From positions 1 through 40,365 of the IMG/VR virus record IMGVR_UViG_3300044619_001998: a stretch of DNA of 40,365 nucleotides. One strand, given 5' to 3'. This DNA is from a virus. The translations under genes were made by a program, and so were the position numbers. Numbering within the stretch: position 1 is the first letter of the stretch; every line of letters begins with the position of its first letter. The notes below the pieces were generated by a model. The model saw only the letters and a list, made by a program, of their open reading frames with translations. It ran no database searches and had not been told where the DNA came from. Shown here piece after piece: positions 9,134-22,209 of the stretch.

Positions 9134-10347
9134 TGTCGGAGTTATTAAAAAAACTTGAAGAAATGGTTTCACCCGGTCCTTCAGGGTCAGATTTAAGGGT
9201 AAATCAAACTCCAGAGGCTTGGCGTCCTAGACTAGAGATAGATCAAGAGGGTGGTTACTTTGTATCTACCCCTAGAAAAGCAGCCAAAGAGATACCCGAT
9301 GCTGCCGAGCTTTTAAAAGAAGCAGACTTAGATCCTGCTAACTGGGAAGTAAGAAATCTTAGAAAAGGCAAATGGCAAGTCTATGGTGGCGAATGGTTAG
9401 AATCTTTTAAATTAACTTTAGTTCCAATAGGAACTACAGAGTCAGAGCTTAAAGCTGATGCTGAAAAAATATGTGACCAATTAATGAAATGGAAGCCATC
9501 AAAAGCTGTTGGCACCGTTACAGGTGACCTTTCTTATATGGTTGTCGCTAGTGACCAGCAAATAGGTAAAAGAGTTGGCGATAGCGGTACTGCAGACATA
9601 ATAGATAGAGCTTTACGAGGAACTGACTTAACCGTAGAAAGATTAAAAGAGCTTCGCCGCACAGGAAGAAAAATTGGAACAATTGTTTTAGCACTTCCAG
9701 GAGATCATGTTGAAGGTATAGTTTCTCAAAACGGAAAATTGCAGGGACAAGCAGCATCAGATTTAGGTATTACAGAACAAGTAAGAGTTGCTAGACGACT
9801 TCTTTTGGCTCAAATAAAAGCACTTAGTCCCTATTGCGAAAAACTTTATGTTCCAGTGGTAAATGGAAACCACGACGAATCAACTCGTCAAGTGGTGGCT
9901 GACCCAGCAGATGGTTGGAATACAGAGATTGCCAGCTCGGTTCAAGACATCTGTGCAGAAAATCCTAACTTTGCTCATGTAGAGTTTAGGTTTCAGTCAA
10001 AGAGCCATCAAACTCTTGCAGTAAATATAAACGGTGTTATGTTAGGTCTTTTTCATGGACATCAAGCGGGAAATACCTCTACTTCAACTGAAAAATACTT
10101 AGACGGGCAAAGTGGTGGACAGACCCCGATTGGCGGTTGTGATCTCTGGGTTTCGGGGCACTATCATAATTTTAGATGCATGGATTATGGATCCCGTTTT
10201 TGGGTACAAGCTCCAACTTTAGACGGTGGGTCAGATTGGTACAGGGATAAAACAGGTAAAGAAGCTCATCCAGGGCTACTTACTATGGTAATAGGAAAAG
10301 ATTATGACCCCCGCAGAGACCTAAGTGTAATAAAACTGCCTCGATAA
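9133..10347 (+). CDS. Calcineurin-like metallophosphoesterase
   Basis: A 404-residue protein with the metal-binding motif series of the calcineurin-like superfamily in the C-terminal two-thirds: D-x-Q (SDQQIGK, about residue 140), GDHVEG (about 190), NGNHDE (about 243-248), FHGHQ (about 307) and GHYHN (about 341-345). The N-terminal 120 residues are of unknown fold. Members of this superfamily include SbcD/Mre11-type nucleases and phosphatases; the sequence does not choose between them. Coupling to the small DNA-binding protein upstream favours a nucleic-acid substrate. Likely cytoplasmic. Confidence 0.88.
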   Translation: MSELLKKLEEMVSPGPSGSDLRVNQTPEAWRPRLEIDQEGGYFVSTPRKAAKEIPDAAELLKEADLDPANWEVRNLRKGKWQVYGGEWLESFKLTLVPIGTTESELKADAEKICDQLMKWKPSKAVGTVTGDLSYMVVASDQQIGKRVGDSGTADIIDRALRGTDLTVERLKELRRTGRKIGTIVLALPGDHVEGIVSQNGKLQGQAASDLGITEQVRVARRLLLAQIKALSPYCEKLYVPVVNGNHDESTRQVVADPADGWNTEIASSVQDICAENPNFAHVEFRFQSKSHQTLAVNINGVMLGLFHGHQAGNTSTSTEKYLDGQSGGQTPIGGCDLWVSGHYHNFRCMDYGSRFWVQAPTLDGGSDWYRDKTGKEAHPGLLTMVIGKDYDPRRDLSVIKLPR

Positions 10348-15208
<4,861 letters not shown>

Positions 15209-15232
15209 AACTAGAGGAATAAGGAGGTATAC

Positions 15233-15934
15233 ATGTCAGTATTAGATTTTCCTAGTAGTCCAACTCTTAATCAAGAGTATACAAACGGTATTCAAACATA
15301 TCGCTGGAATGGATCTTCTTGGCGTCTAGTTCGTACTAGCGCTGTAGGACCAACAGGACCAACAGGAGCACCTGGTCTTGATTCAACTGCTATTGGTGCT
15401 ACTGGTCCAACTGGGCCAATAGGTGTAACAGGACCAACTGGTCCTGAAGGTGCACCTAGTACTGTAACTGGCCCAACTGGTGCTACGGGTGCTACTGGAG
15501 CATTTGCGTTTACTGCTTGGCAAAACTACACACCTAATTTAACTGGTAGCGTTACAAATCCTGTAATTGGAAATGGAACCGTAAGCGGAAGATATGTAAC
15601 GTTGGGAGCCACTGTAATTGGAGAAATTAGAGTTATTGCTGGAACTGTAGGTTTTAATAGAGGTTCTGGTATATACACGGTAAGCTTACCGACAGCTGGA
15701 ATATACGAAAATTATCAACCAGTTGGTCAAGTTGTTATGCGCGATGAAGGTCCAGGTATTACTTATTTTGGAACTGCAATTTTTAATAATAATATTAATA
15801 ACAGATTAGAACTCTACATTCACTCTCAAAGTGCTACTTTCGATGAAGGCGTTGCAATTACTGAAAGTTCACCGTTTTTGTTTAGCGCTAACGATAAAAT
15901 TCTTATTCATTTTCAGTACGAGTCGGCAGTATAG
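15233..15934 (+). CDS. Collagen-like tail fibre protein 2 (short, 233 residues)
   Basis: ATG preceded by AAGGAGG, one of the strongest ribosome sites in the block. Residues 1-33 form an N-terminal module ([16 protein letters not shown] ... YRWNGSSW) shared with the fibres at 15949 and 18981. A short collagen-like shaft (about residues 39-90) follows, including [17 protein letters not shown], which resembles a stretch in fibre 1. The C-terminal about 140 residues are beta-rich ([12 protein letters not shown]...) and resemble in opening motif the tip of fibre 1. Probably a short receptor-binding fibre; no enzyme motif. Confidence 0.8.
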   Translation: MSVLDFPSSPTLNQEYTNGIQTYRWNGSSWRLVRTSAVGPTGPTGAPGLDSTAIGATGPTGPIGVTGPTGPEGAPSTVTGPTGATGATGAFAFTAWQNYTPNLTGSVTNPVIGNGTVSGRYVTLGATVIGEIRVIAGTVGFNRGSGIYTVSLPTAGIYENYQPVGQVVMRDEGPGITYFGTAIFNNNINNRLELYIHSQSATFDEGVAITESSPFLFSANDKILIHFQYESAV

Positions 15935-15948
15935 GAAAGGTGAGTTAA

Positions 15949-17835
15949 ATGGCAGCTATAGATTTTCCTAATTCACCTCAAGTAAACGACACGTTTACTT
16001 CTGGCTCTCAAACTTGGATTTGGACTGGTACTTCTTGGAATTTAGTAATTTCACCAGTTATAGGTCCTACAGGTGCCACGGGCGCTACTGGTGCAGCAAG
16101 TAACGTAACAGGTCCAACTGGTGCACAAGGTATTTTTTCAACTGTAGCTGCAACTCCACCAGCTTCACCAGATCTAGGAGATTCTTGGTTTAATTCAGAA
16201 ACTGGTCAAATTTTTGTTTATTACGATGATTATTGGGTTGAGTCGGCATCTTCAAATATAGGACCAGCTGGACCAACGGGACCAACTGGTGCACAAGGAG
16301 AAGCCTCTACAGTTTTAGGTCCTACAGGAAATACAGGACCAACAGGAGCAACTGGTCCTCAAGGCAATACTGGCCCAACTGGGGCTTCAGTTACTGGTGC
16401 AACGGGAGCTACTGGAGCGCAAGGACCAACTGGTGTAAGAGGTTTTAAAGGTGATACTGGGGATAGAGGACCCACAGGTCCTGTAGGTCCAGTAGGACCG
16501 ACTGGATCTCAAGGTGCGGTTGGAGATACAGGTCCTATAGGTTTACAAGGTTCTTCTGGTCCTACAGGACCAACAGGTCCTAGAGGTTTCGTTGGTCCTA
16601 CTGGTGCACCAGGCTCTACTGGTGCTACTGGCCCAGCTATTACAGGTCCAACTGGCGCAACTGGTTCACAAGGACCAGCAGGTGGTCCAACAGGTCCAAC
16701 AGGTGCTACTGGTGCACAAGGAATTACTGGTCCACAAGGAGATGTAGGTCTTCGTGGTGCTACTGGACCTACAGGTCAACAAGGTGCTGCATCTACCGTT
16801 CCTGGTCCGCAGGGGCCCACAGGTCCTCAAGGTATTCAAGGTGTTACAGGTCCCGCTTCAACTGTTGCAGGTCCTCAAGGTCCTCAAGGTCCTCAAGGAA
16901 TTACTGGACCTATAGGTCCAACTGGAGCTAATTACACAAACACAACTTCATCAACTTCTCGTTTGATGAGTACTGGAAATATTCTTTTCACAGTTAACGC
17001 TGTAAATGCATACATTGTTGGAAACAGAGTTCGCATATTTAACTCTACAGCTCCAACAATTTTTCTTGAAGGTGTAATTATTACTATTACAGGAAATGAT
17101 GTAACTGTAAATATTGATCTTGTAAATGGTAGTGGAACATATAACACATGGCGTTTCTCTCTTGCAGGTGAAAAAGGTCAAAGAGGAGATACAGGTCCTC
17201 AAGGTACTTCAATAACATTTAGAGGATCATCTGCAACTGTAGGACTACTACCTACAGCTGGAAACTTAGTTAATGATGCTCGTATTGTTGATTCTGATGG
17301 CGATCTTTATGTGTGGGGAGGATCATCTTGGACAAGTGTAGGACAGATTGTTGGCCCTCAAGGTCCGAGAGGCGATACTGGGCCACAAGGTAACTCTATT
17401 GTCGGTCCTGCAGGTCCAACTGGAGCTGATTCATCTGTCCCAGGTCCTCAGGGTCCTCAAGGTTTACAAGGTCCTACTGGTTCAACTGGAGACACTGGCC
17501 CTACAGGTCCAGCATTTTTTAACTTAACTGGTACTCAATATCTAGCTTCTACCACTTTAGGTTCTTCAGATAGAGCTACTTTAGTAAGAATGAATAGTTC
17601 TAGTTTAATGACTTTAACGGTGCCTTTGGATGGAAGTGGTGGATATACTTTTGAAACTGGTACTCAAATAGTTGTTGTACAGCTAGGAGTAGGTCAAGTT
17701 AATATAGTTCCAGCAGCAGGAGTTTCTATTGTAAGTGAAGGATCTAGATTTACAACTAAAGCTAGATATGCACCTGCATCACTAATTAAGCTAGGAACTA
17801 ATCAATGGCTTTTAACTGGAAATTTAACGGTGTAA
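15949..17835 (+). CDS. Collagen-like tail fibre protein 3 (628 residues)
   Basis: N-terminal module ([16 protein letters not shown] ... WIWTGTSW) shared with two neighbours, then a PPASP-type module (16129-16257), a long Gly-X-Y tract (16260-16930), a beta insertion (16931-17165), a DLYVW module (about 17205-17350), another tract, and a C-terminal beta domain (17514-17832) ending [14 protein letters not shown]. This tip closely parallels the C-terminus of the fibre at 31434 ([14 protein letters not shown]). Shaft composition is richer in GPQ and GPA than fibre 1. Start supported by AAAGG about 10 bases upstream. Confidence 0.82.
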   Translation: MAAIDFPNSPQVNDTFTSGSQTWIWTGTSWNLVISPVIGPTGATGATGAASNVTGPTGAQGIFSTVAATPPASPDLGDSWFNSETGQIFVYYDDYWVESASSNIGPAGPTGPTGAQGEASTVLGPTGNTGPTGATGPQGNTGPTGASVTGATGATGAQGPTGVRGFKGDTGDRGPTGPVGPVGPTGSQGAVGDTGPIGLQGSSGPTGPTGPRGFVGPTGAPGSTGATGPAITGPTGATGSQGPAGGPTGPTGATGAQGITGPQGDVGLRGATGPTGQQGAASTVPGPQGPTGPQGIQGVTGPASTVAGPQGPQGPQGITGPIGPTGANYTNTTSSTSRLMSTGNILFTVNAVNAYIVGNRVRIFNSTAPTIFLEGVIITITGNDVTVNIDLVNGSGTYNTWRFSLAGEKGQRGDTGPQGTSITFRGSSATVGLLPTAGNLVNDARIVDSDGDLYVWGGSSWTSVGQIVGPQGPRGDTGPQGNSIVGPAGPTGADSSVPGPQGPQGLQGPTGSTGDTGPTGPAFFNLTGTQYLASTTLGSSDRATLVRMNSSSLMTLTVPLDGSGGYTFETGTQIVVVQLGVGQVNIVPAAGVSIVSEGSRFTTKARYAPASLIKLGTNQWLLTGNLTV

Positions 17836-17836
17836 T

Positions 17837-18754
17837 GTGCTTATTTCCCTTCATTCAATTAGTGCTACTCTCTTTTTCCCTTTTACTCCAGCAGGGTGGC
17901 AGCAAGTAGAGTTAACTTCTTTTGGTTTAACTAACATAAATGCAATTCATTACACAGCTTCAGAAAATTTATATTTAGCTGCTGGAAACTCTGGAAAACT
18001 TGCTACATCTTTAGACACCCAAAATTGGACTCAAAGAGAAACTAATTTTAATGAAAGCAGTATATACGCTATTGCTTATGGGAACAATCAATATATAATT
18101 GGTGGAAGCTCTGGAAAATTAGCAACTTCTCCAGATGGAGTAAATTGGACACAAAGATCTTCTGGTTTTGGAGCAACACCTATTCTTGCAATTACATATT
18201 CTCCTAGTGCATCTTTATGGGTAGCTGCAGGAGGATCTGGAAAGTTAGCTACATCTGTAGATGGTATTAATTGGATTTTAAGGGCTTCCTCTTTTGGGAC
18301 AAGTTTTATAAATGGACTTGCCGCATCAAATAGCTTAATTACAGCGGTAGGTTATGATGGAAAACTTGCAACATCTAGTAATGGAACTACATGGACTCAA
18401 AGAACTTCTAGCTTTGGAACTAGCAGTATTTTTGCTATAACATCTTCTGAAAATGGACTCTTTTTTGCTGGTGGAGAAGTTGGAAAGTTTGCAACGTCTA
18501 GTAATGGAATTACATGGACTCAAACATTTCCCACAAGTAGTTTTGGATCATCTACAGTTAGAGCTGTTTCAGTTTCTGCAGATGGTACATATATAGCTGG
18601 TGGAGCTAGTGGTAAAGTAGCTACCTCATCTGACGGAGTTTCGTGGATTCAAAGAAATAGCCAGTTTGGAACTTCTATTATTAATGGTGTCTTTATTGAC
18701 AATAACAATGCCCTAGCTGTAGGCGCATCTGGAAAAATTAGTTACTCGGCGTAA
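17837..18754 (+). CDS. Predicted seven-bladed beta-propeller tail protein
   Basis: A 305-residue protein built from repeats of 40-43 residues. The motif (S)GK-x-ATS-x-x-G-x-x-W-x-Q recurs at bases 17990, 18110, 18236, 18356, 18479 and 18608, with a last shortened copy (GASGKISYS) at 18728. The N-terminal GWQQVELTSFG matches the W-x-QR-x-x-x-FG end of a repeat, so the C-terminal partial repeat and N-terminal strand would close a seventh blade. The GTG start directly follows the upstream stop, and no good ribosome site is seen, so translation may be coupled. No Asp-box or catalytic set is evident; glycan or protein binding is the likely role. Confidence 0.75.
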   Translation: MLISLHSISATLFFPFTPAGWQQVELTSFGLTNINAIHYTASENLYLAAGNSGKLATSLDTQNWTQRETNFNESSIYAIAYGNNQYIIGGSSGKLATSPDGVNWTQRSSGFGATPILAITYSPSASLWVAAGGSGKLATSVDGINWILRASSFGTSFINGLAASNSLITAVGYDGKLATSSNGTTWTQRTSSFGTSSIFAITSSENGLFFAGGEVGKFATSSNGITWTQTFPTSSFGSSTVRAVSVSADGTYIAGGASGKVATSSDGVSWIQRNSQFGTSIINGVFIDNNNALAVGASGKISYSA

Positions 18755-18768
18755 AGGAGAGATAGATA

Positions 18769-18939
18769 ATGTTTTCTTATACAATTATTGCTGAAAATGG
18801 ACCTTTAGTTCAAATTTTTTACAGTGACAACGTAATTGATGAAAGTGGCCCTTGGGAATCTTTAGAGTCAGCAACAAACTGGGCTTCAGCTTATGTAAAT
18901 AAGCTTAACTCTGGAGCTGTAGAACCACAACTAGATTAA
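18769..18939 (+). CDS. Small protein of unknown function within the fibre block
   Basis: A 56-residue ORF with a strong AAGGAGAG (18754-18761) overlapping the upstream stop and an ATG about 8 bases later. The sequence begins MFSYTIIAENGPLVQIFYSD and contains GPWESLESATNWASAYVNKLNSG, a short helix with aromatic anchors; acidic, no Cys and no membrane segment. Small proteins of this look occur among tail-fibre genes of aquatic phages, where they may be fibre chaperones or caps; that is inference. Spacing and ribosome site make it very probably real. Confidence 0.75.
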   Translation: MFSYTIIAENGPLVQIFYSDNVIDESGPWESLESATNWASAYVNKLNSGAVEPQLD

Positions 18940-18980
18940 TAATTATAGAAGTACAATAGGAAAAGAAAGGACGGACCTAA

Positions 18981-19631
18981 GTGGCAGCAATTGATTTTCC
19001 CACACCAGCAGTCGTAGGTGAAGAGTATACGGCTAACGGTCAAACCTGGGTCTGGACTGGAGTTTATTGGGAAGCTCTTCGTGTCACACCTACTGGCCCT
19101 ACTGGACCGCAAGGTATTCAAGGCCCTACTGGAGCAACTGGAGCTCAAGGTGCAACAGGTGCACAAGGTATTCAAGGCCCTACTGGACCAGTTTCAGATG
19201 TAGCTGGCCCAACAGGACCTCAAGGTGTACAAGGTGTAATAGGTCTTACTGGACCACAAGGAATACAAGGCGATCCAGGTGATACTGGCCCTACAGGACC
19301 TACTGGTGCAGATTCAAGTGTTCCGGGTCCACAAGGACCTACAGGCCCTCGCGGTCAAACAGGAGCTTCTGGACCAACAGGAGCACAGTCTGAAGTTCCA
19401 GGCCCAACTGGACCAACAGGTCCTGTAGGTAAATTTCAAGCAAGCCCTCAACAGCCAAGCTTACTTACAGCAGTTAATGGAGATGTTTGGTTTGATACTC
19501 AAACTGCAAAAACTTATGTTTTTTTCGAAGGTGTTTTTGTTGAAACTTCTAGCGGATCTCAAGGTGTCACTGGCCCTACAGGTGGAGCTGGTTCATATAA
19601 AATAACTACATCTTGGTGGCTTGGTGTATAA
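18981..19631 (+). CDS. Collagen-like tail fibre protein 4 (216 residues)
   Basis: Starts at GTG after AAAGGACGGA. It carries the N-terminal DFP...WVWTGVYW module of the neighbouring fibres, then an almost continuous Gly-X-Y shaft (about residues 36-150) rich in GPQGIQG and GPTG. A PPASP-type module in diverged form follows (about 19432-19557, [15 protein letters not shown]). It ends after a short [12 protein letters not shown] tail without a large tip domain, so it may be a spacer fibre, cap on another protein, or a decayed fibre that lost its tip. Confidence 0.78.
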   Translation: MAAIDFPTPAVVGEEYTANGQTWVWTGVYWEALRVTPTGPTGPQGIQGPTGATGAQGATGAQGIQGPTGPVSDVAGPTGPQGVQGVIGLTGPQGIQGDPGDTGPTGPTGADSSVPGPQGPTGPRGQTGASGPTGAQSEVPGPTGPTGPVGKFQASPQQPSLLTAVNGDVWFDTQTAKTYVFFEGVFVETSSGSQGVTGPTGGAGSYKITTSWWLGV

Positions 19632-19650
19632 TTTAGAAAAGTTACTAAGC

Positions 19651-19664
19651 GTTTTTATAAAAAC
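19651..19664. promoter_or_regulatory. Perfect AT-rich palindrome GTTTTTATAAAAAC
   Basis: A perfect 14-base palindrome in the 69-base gap before the fibrinogen-like tail gene. It contains TATAAAAA, and TATGAC follows at 19665. It could be a promoter element or operator, or simply an AT-rich coincidence. Confidence 0.25.
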
Positions 19665-19700
19665 TATGACTCACTACGTTTTTGAAAGAGGTACTCGCTA

Positions 19701-22175
19701 ATGCCAGGTTTTCTAGGTGGTAGCTCTGGAGGTAGCTCAACTGGCGGAGAAATTAATTTTCCAAAAGAGTTTATTGACCCAGTAACTAAACTTCGTGTAT
19801 CTGAGCCTGAAAACCTCATTGATACCGACTTTGAGTATGGTCTACAGCCTACTAAGTGGGAAACAGTAGAGCTTATTAATAACACCCCATCGTTCTTTTC
19901 TAAGAGCGGTGATACCACTATTCCAAATATTTCCTCTATGACAACTATTACAGGTTCTAGAGAGGTTACCGTTAGAACATCTTTGGACCACGGGCTTGCG
20001 GTTGGAACTCCTATAAATGTTAGCGGTTCAAAGGCTATTACCGCCGATGGTTCATATATCATCAACTCAATTCCTAATACTAGAGCTTTTACATATTTAG
20101 CTAGAGAAACTCAGCCTCAAACTCAAAACATTGAAGATCTTTATACAGCAATTATTACTGGTGAATTTTTTCAAGGCTCTCAAATTAAAATATCTGACGC
20201 TCGTGGTGTAGAAACAGATAATCAAGCTATATCAACATTGACTGTCCAAACAGATAGTCCTCATGGTTTTGGGCCCAATACTCCTCTTTATTTTCTAAAT
20301 CTTAACTCTACAATTACACAGGAATTTGATTCAACGAATACTGAAGCAAAATCTTTTGATGCTTCTAATAACGTTACTGCTCGTACATTTGATGGATCTA
20401 ATACATCTTCAAGAGTGGTTCAAAATTTTAATAACACATATACAAGTAGTCCTATAACTGTTGCTAGTTCTGTAAGCGGTGTGGATACAGTAAATAATAC
20501 AATTACAGTAAGTCATACTACGGAAAACTTTAATGGTAGAAAAATAGGACAGCCTTTAACATATGCAGTAACCGCTGGTGACGGATATTTTTTAACTAAC
20601 CCTAGAGGCATTGTCTTTTTAAAAAGCGATACTCAACTAGGAACATCAAGCTCTACTTTTCAAGTCAGTGCCACACCTAATGGTGCATTTATACCTATTA
20701 CTTCTAATATTTCAGGAACCTTTCAATTAGCTGATCTTGTAGCAAATTTTGCTGGTAACAACTTAGATACTATAAATCAAACAAGTATAAATCTTATAAA
20801 AGGTACAGAATTTGAGTTTGACGGAGATAATTCTGCAGGATCAACTTTTACAGTTCAACTTATTTCTGGCTTAGGAAATATTCAGATGACTCAGAACACA
20901 AACTGGGCAGCTGGTCAAATGGTTTTATATACTTCAACTGGCTCAGCAGCATCTGGTTTAACTAACAATACAACTTATTGGGTAGTTGCCTTAAACGCTC
21001 AAACTAATATTATTAACATATCTGATTCTCCAGGCGGAGGTGTTCTTTCAGCAATTTCTGGAGGATCTGGAACTCAAACATTTCAAGCAATTAGCGTTTC
21101 TTTAGACAGAGATGTTATTGCAATTCCAGGACACAATTTTGAAGAAGCCGATATGGTTAGATATGAATATCCAGTAGATGGAAAATTTGGTGTTACTGGA
21201 ACCGGGTCTACAAATGATTATTTCTTTGTAGAAAGAGTTTATGACTCTACTCATATATCTTTAGGTAGAACAAGAGGTTTCTTACTTGACGGAACAACAG
21301 AAGCTAGAGCTGCTGCAAGCGCACAAGCAATTAAAACTATAAATCCATCTGCCGCAGACGGTGCTTACTGGATTAAGCCAGCTGGAACTTCTACAGCATA
21401 TTTAACATACTGCAATTTCTCTTTGGAGAGTGGTGGATGGACACAAATTATGAAACTTTCCACAACCACACTTCAAACAAACTCAATTACTTCTGGTTTA
21501 GCCCCTCAAAGTGGTGCTGGATTTACTTTTGGCCCTCACTGGAACGGCTGGGCGTGGAATAATGATACAGATTTTACTACCTTGTTCCCGTTAGTAAATA
21601 ACTCTAATTTTACTGATATAGATTCTTTTAGTCCATTATTCTACAAACTTCCATTTAATGATGTTATGGTTGTATCTGTAAATGCAACAGCTAACAGGCT
21701 TGGATGGCGCCACAACTCTACTATTCCAAGTATGCGTACAGTCACTGGAGCTACAAATCTATCTACATTAGGTGACCAATGGTTATTCCCATCAGTGGCT
21801 ACATCCGAGTATGCATGGAATAGAAGACTTCAAGTAGTTGCCTCAGTTAATACTGCAACTTTAGTTACTGGAACTCCTCGATTTGGATTTAAAGTAGTAA
21901 CAGATTATTCAAATACTTATGCTGCAGGAACTTTAAATACTTACGTTACTGGCGGTTACAGCAACGTTTCTTCAGAAAATAGAACTGGTTATGGAATGGC
22001 TATGCTAGGTGTTGGTGGAACCAATACTACTGCAACCTCAGCTTTTGGTGGAGGAATTGGATTTGTATATAGCGGAAACTTAACTTTTAGAGGTCATGGC
22101 GTGTTTAACAACACCTCTACTTCTGGCGGTACAAGCAATAGAACTTTCACTGGTCTAGCGGTTTTCGTTAGATAG
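19701..22175 (+). CDS. Tail protein with fibrinogen-like C-terminal domain (824 residues)
   Basis: GAGG lies upstream of the ATG. The N-terminus is Gly/Ser-rich (FLGGSSGGSS), followed by repeat units of the type HGLAVGTPINVSG ... YIINSIPNTRAFTYLA that recur many times in the giant protein downstream. The C-terminal about 270 residues begin near base 21350 with DGAYWIKPAGTSTAYLTYCN and continue SGGWTQIMKL, the hallmark opening of fibrinogen-like and related domains (D-G-x-Y-W-I, Y-C, GGWT). Such domains bind glycans or acetylated groups, so a receptor-recognition role is plausible. Its first half suggests assembly with the 2896-residue protein. Confidence 0.78.
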   Translation: MPGFLGGSSGGSSTGGEINFPKEFIDPVTKLRVSEPENLIDTDFEYGLQPTKWETVELINNTPSFFSKSGDTTIPNISSMTTITGSREVTVRTSLDHGLAVGTPINVSGSKAITADGSYIINSIPNTRAFTYLARETQPQTQNIEDLYTAIITGEFFQGSQIKISDARGVETDNQAISTLTVQTDSPHGFGPNTPLYFLNLNSTITQEFDSTNTEAKSFDASNNVTARTFDGSNTSSRVVQNFNNTYTSSPITVASSVSGVDTVNNTITVSHTTENFNGRKIGQPLTYAVTAGDGYFLTNPRGIVFLKSDTQLGTSSSTFQVSATPNGAFIPITSNISGTFQLADLVANFAGNNLDTINQTSINLIKGTEFEFDGDNSAGSTFTVQLISGLGNIQMTQNTNWAAGQMVLYTSTGSAASGLTNNTTYWVVALNAQTNIINISDSPGGGVLSAISGGSGTQTFQAISVSLDRDVIAIPGHNFEEADMVRYEYPVDGKFGVTGTGSTNDYFFVERVYDSTHISLGRTRGFLLDGTTEARAAASAQAIKTINPSAADGAYWIKPAGTSTAYLTYCNFSLESGGWTQIMKLSTTTLQTNSITSGLAPQSGAGFTFGPHWNGWAWNNDTDFTTLFPLVNNSNFTDIDSFSPLFYKLPFNDVMVVSVNATANRLGWRHNSTIPSMRTVTGATNLSTLGDQWLFPSVATSEYAWNRRLQVVASVNTATLVTGTPRFGFKVVTDYSNTYAAGTLNTYVTGGYSNVSSENRTGYGMAMLGVGGTNTTATSAFGGGIGFVYSGNLTFRGHGVFNNTSTSGGTSNRTFTGLAVFVR

Positions 22176-22209
22176 TAAAATTAGATTACTAAAAAGGAGT
22201 AGAAACTAG

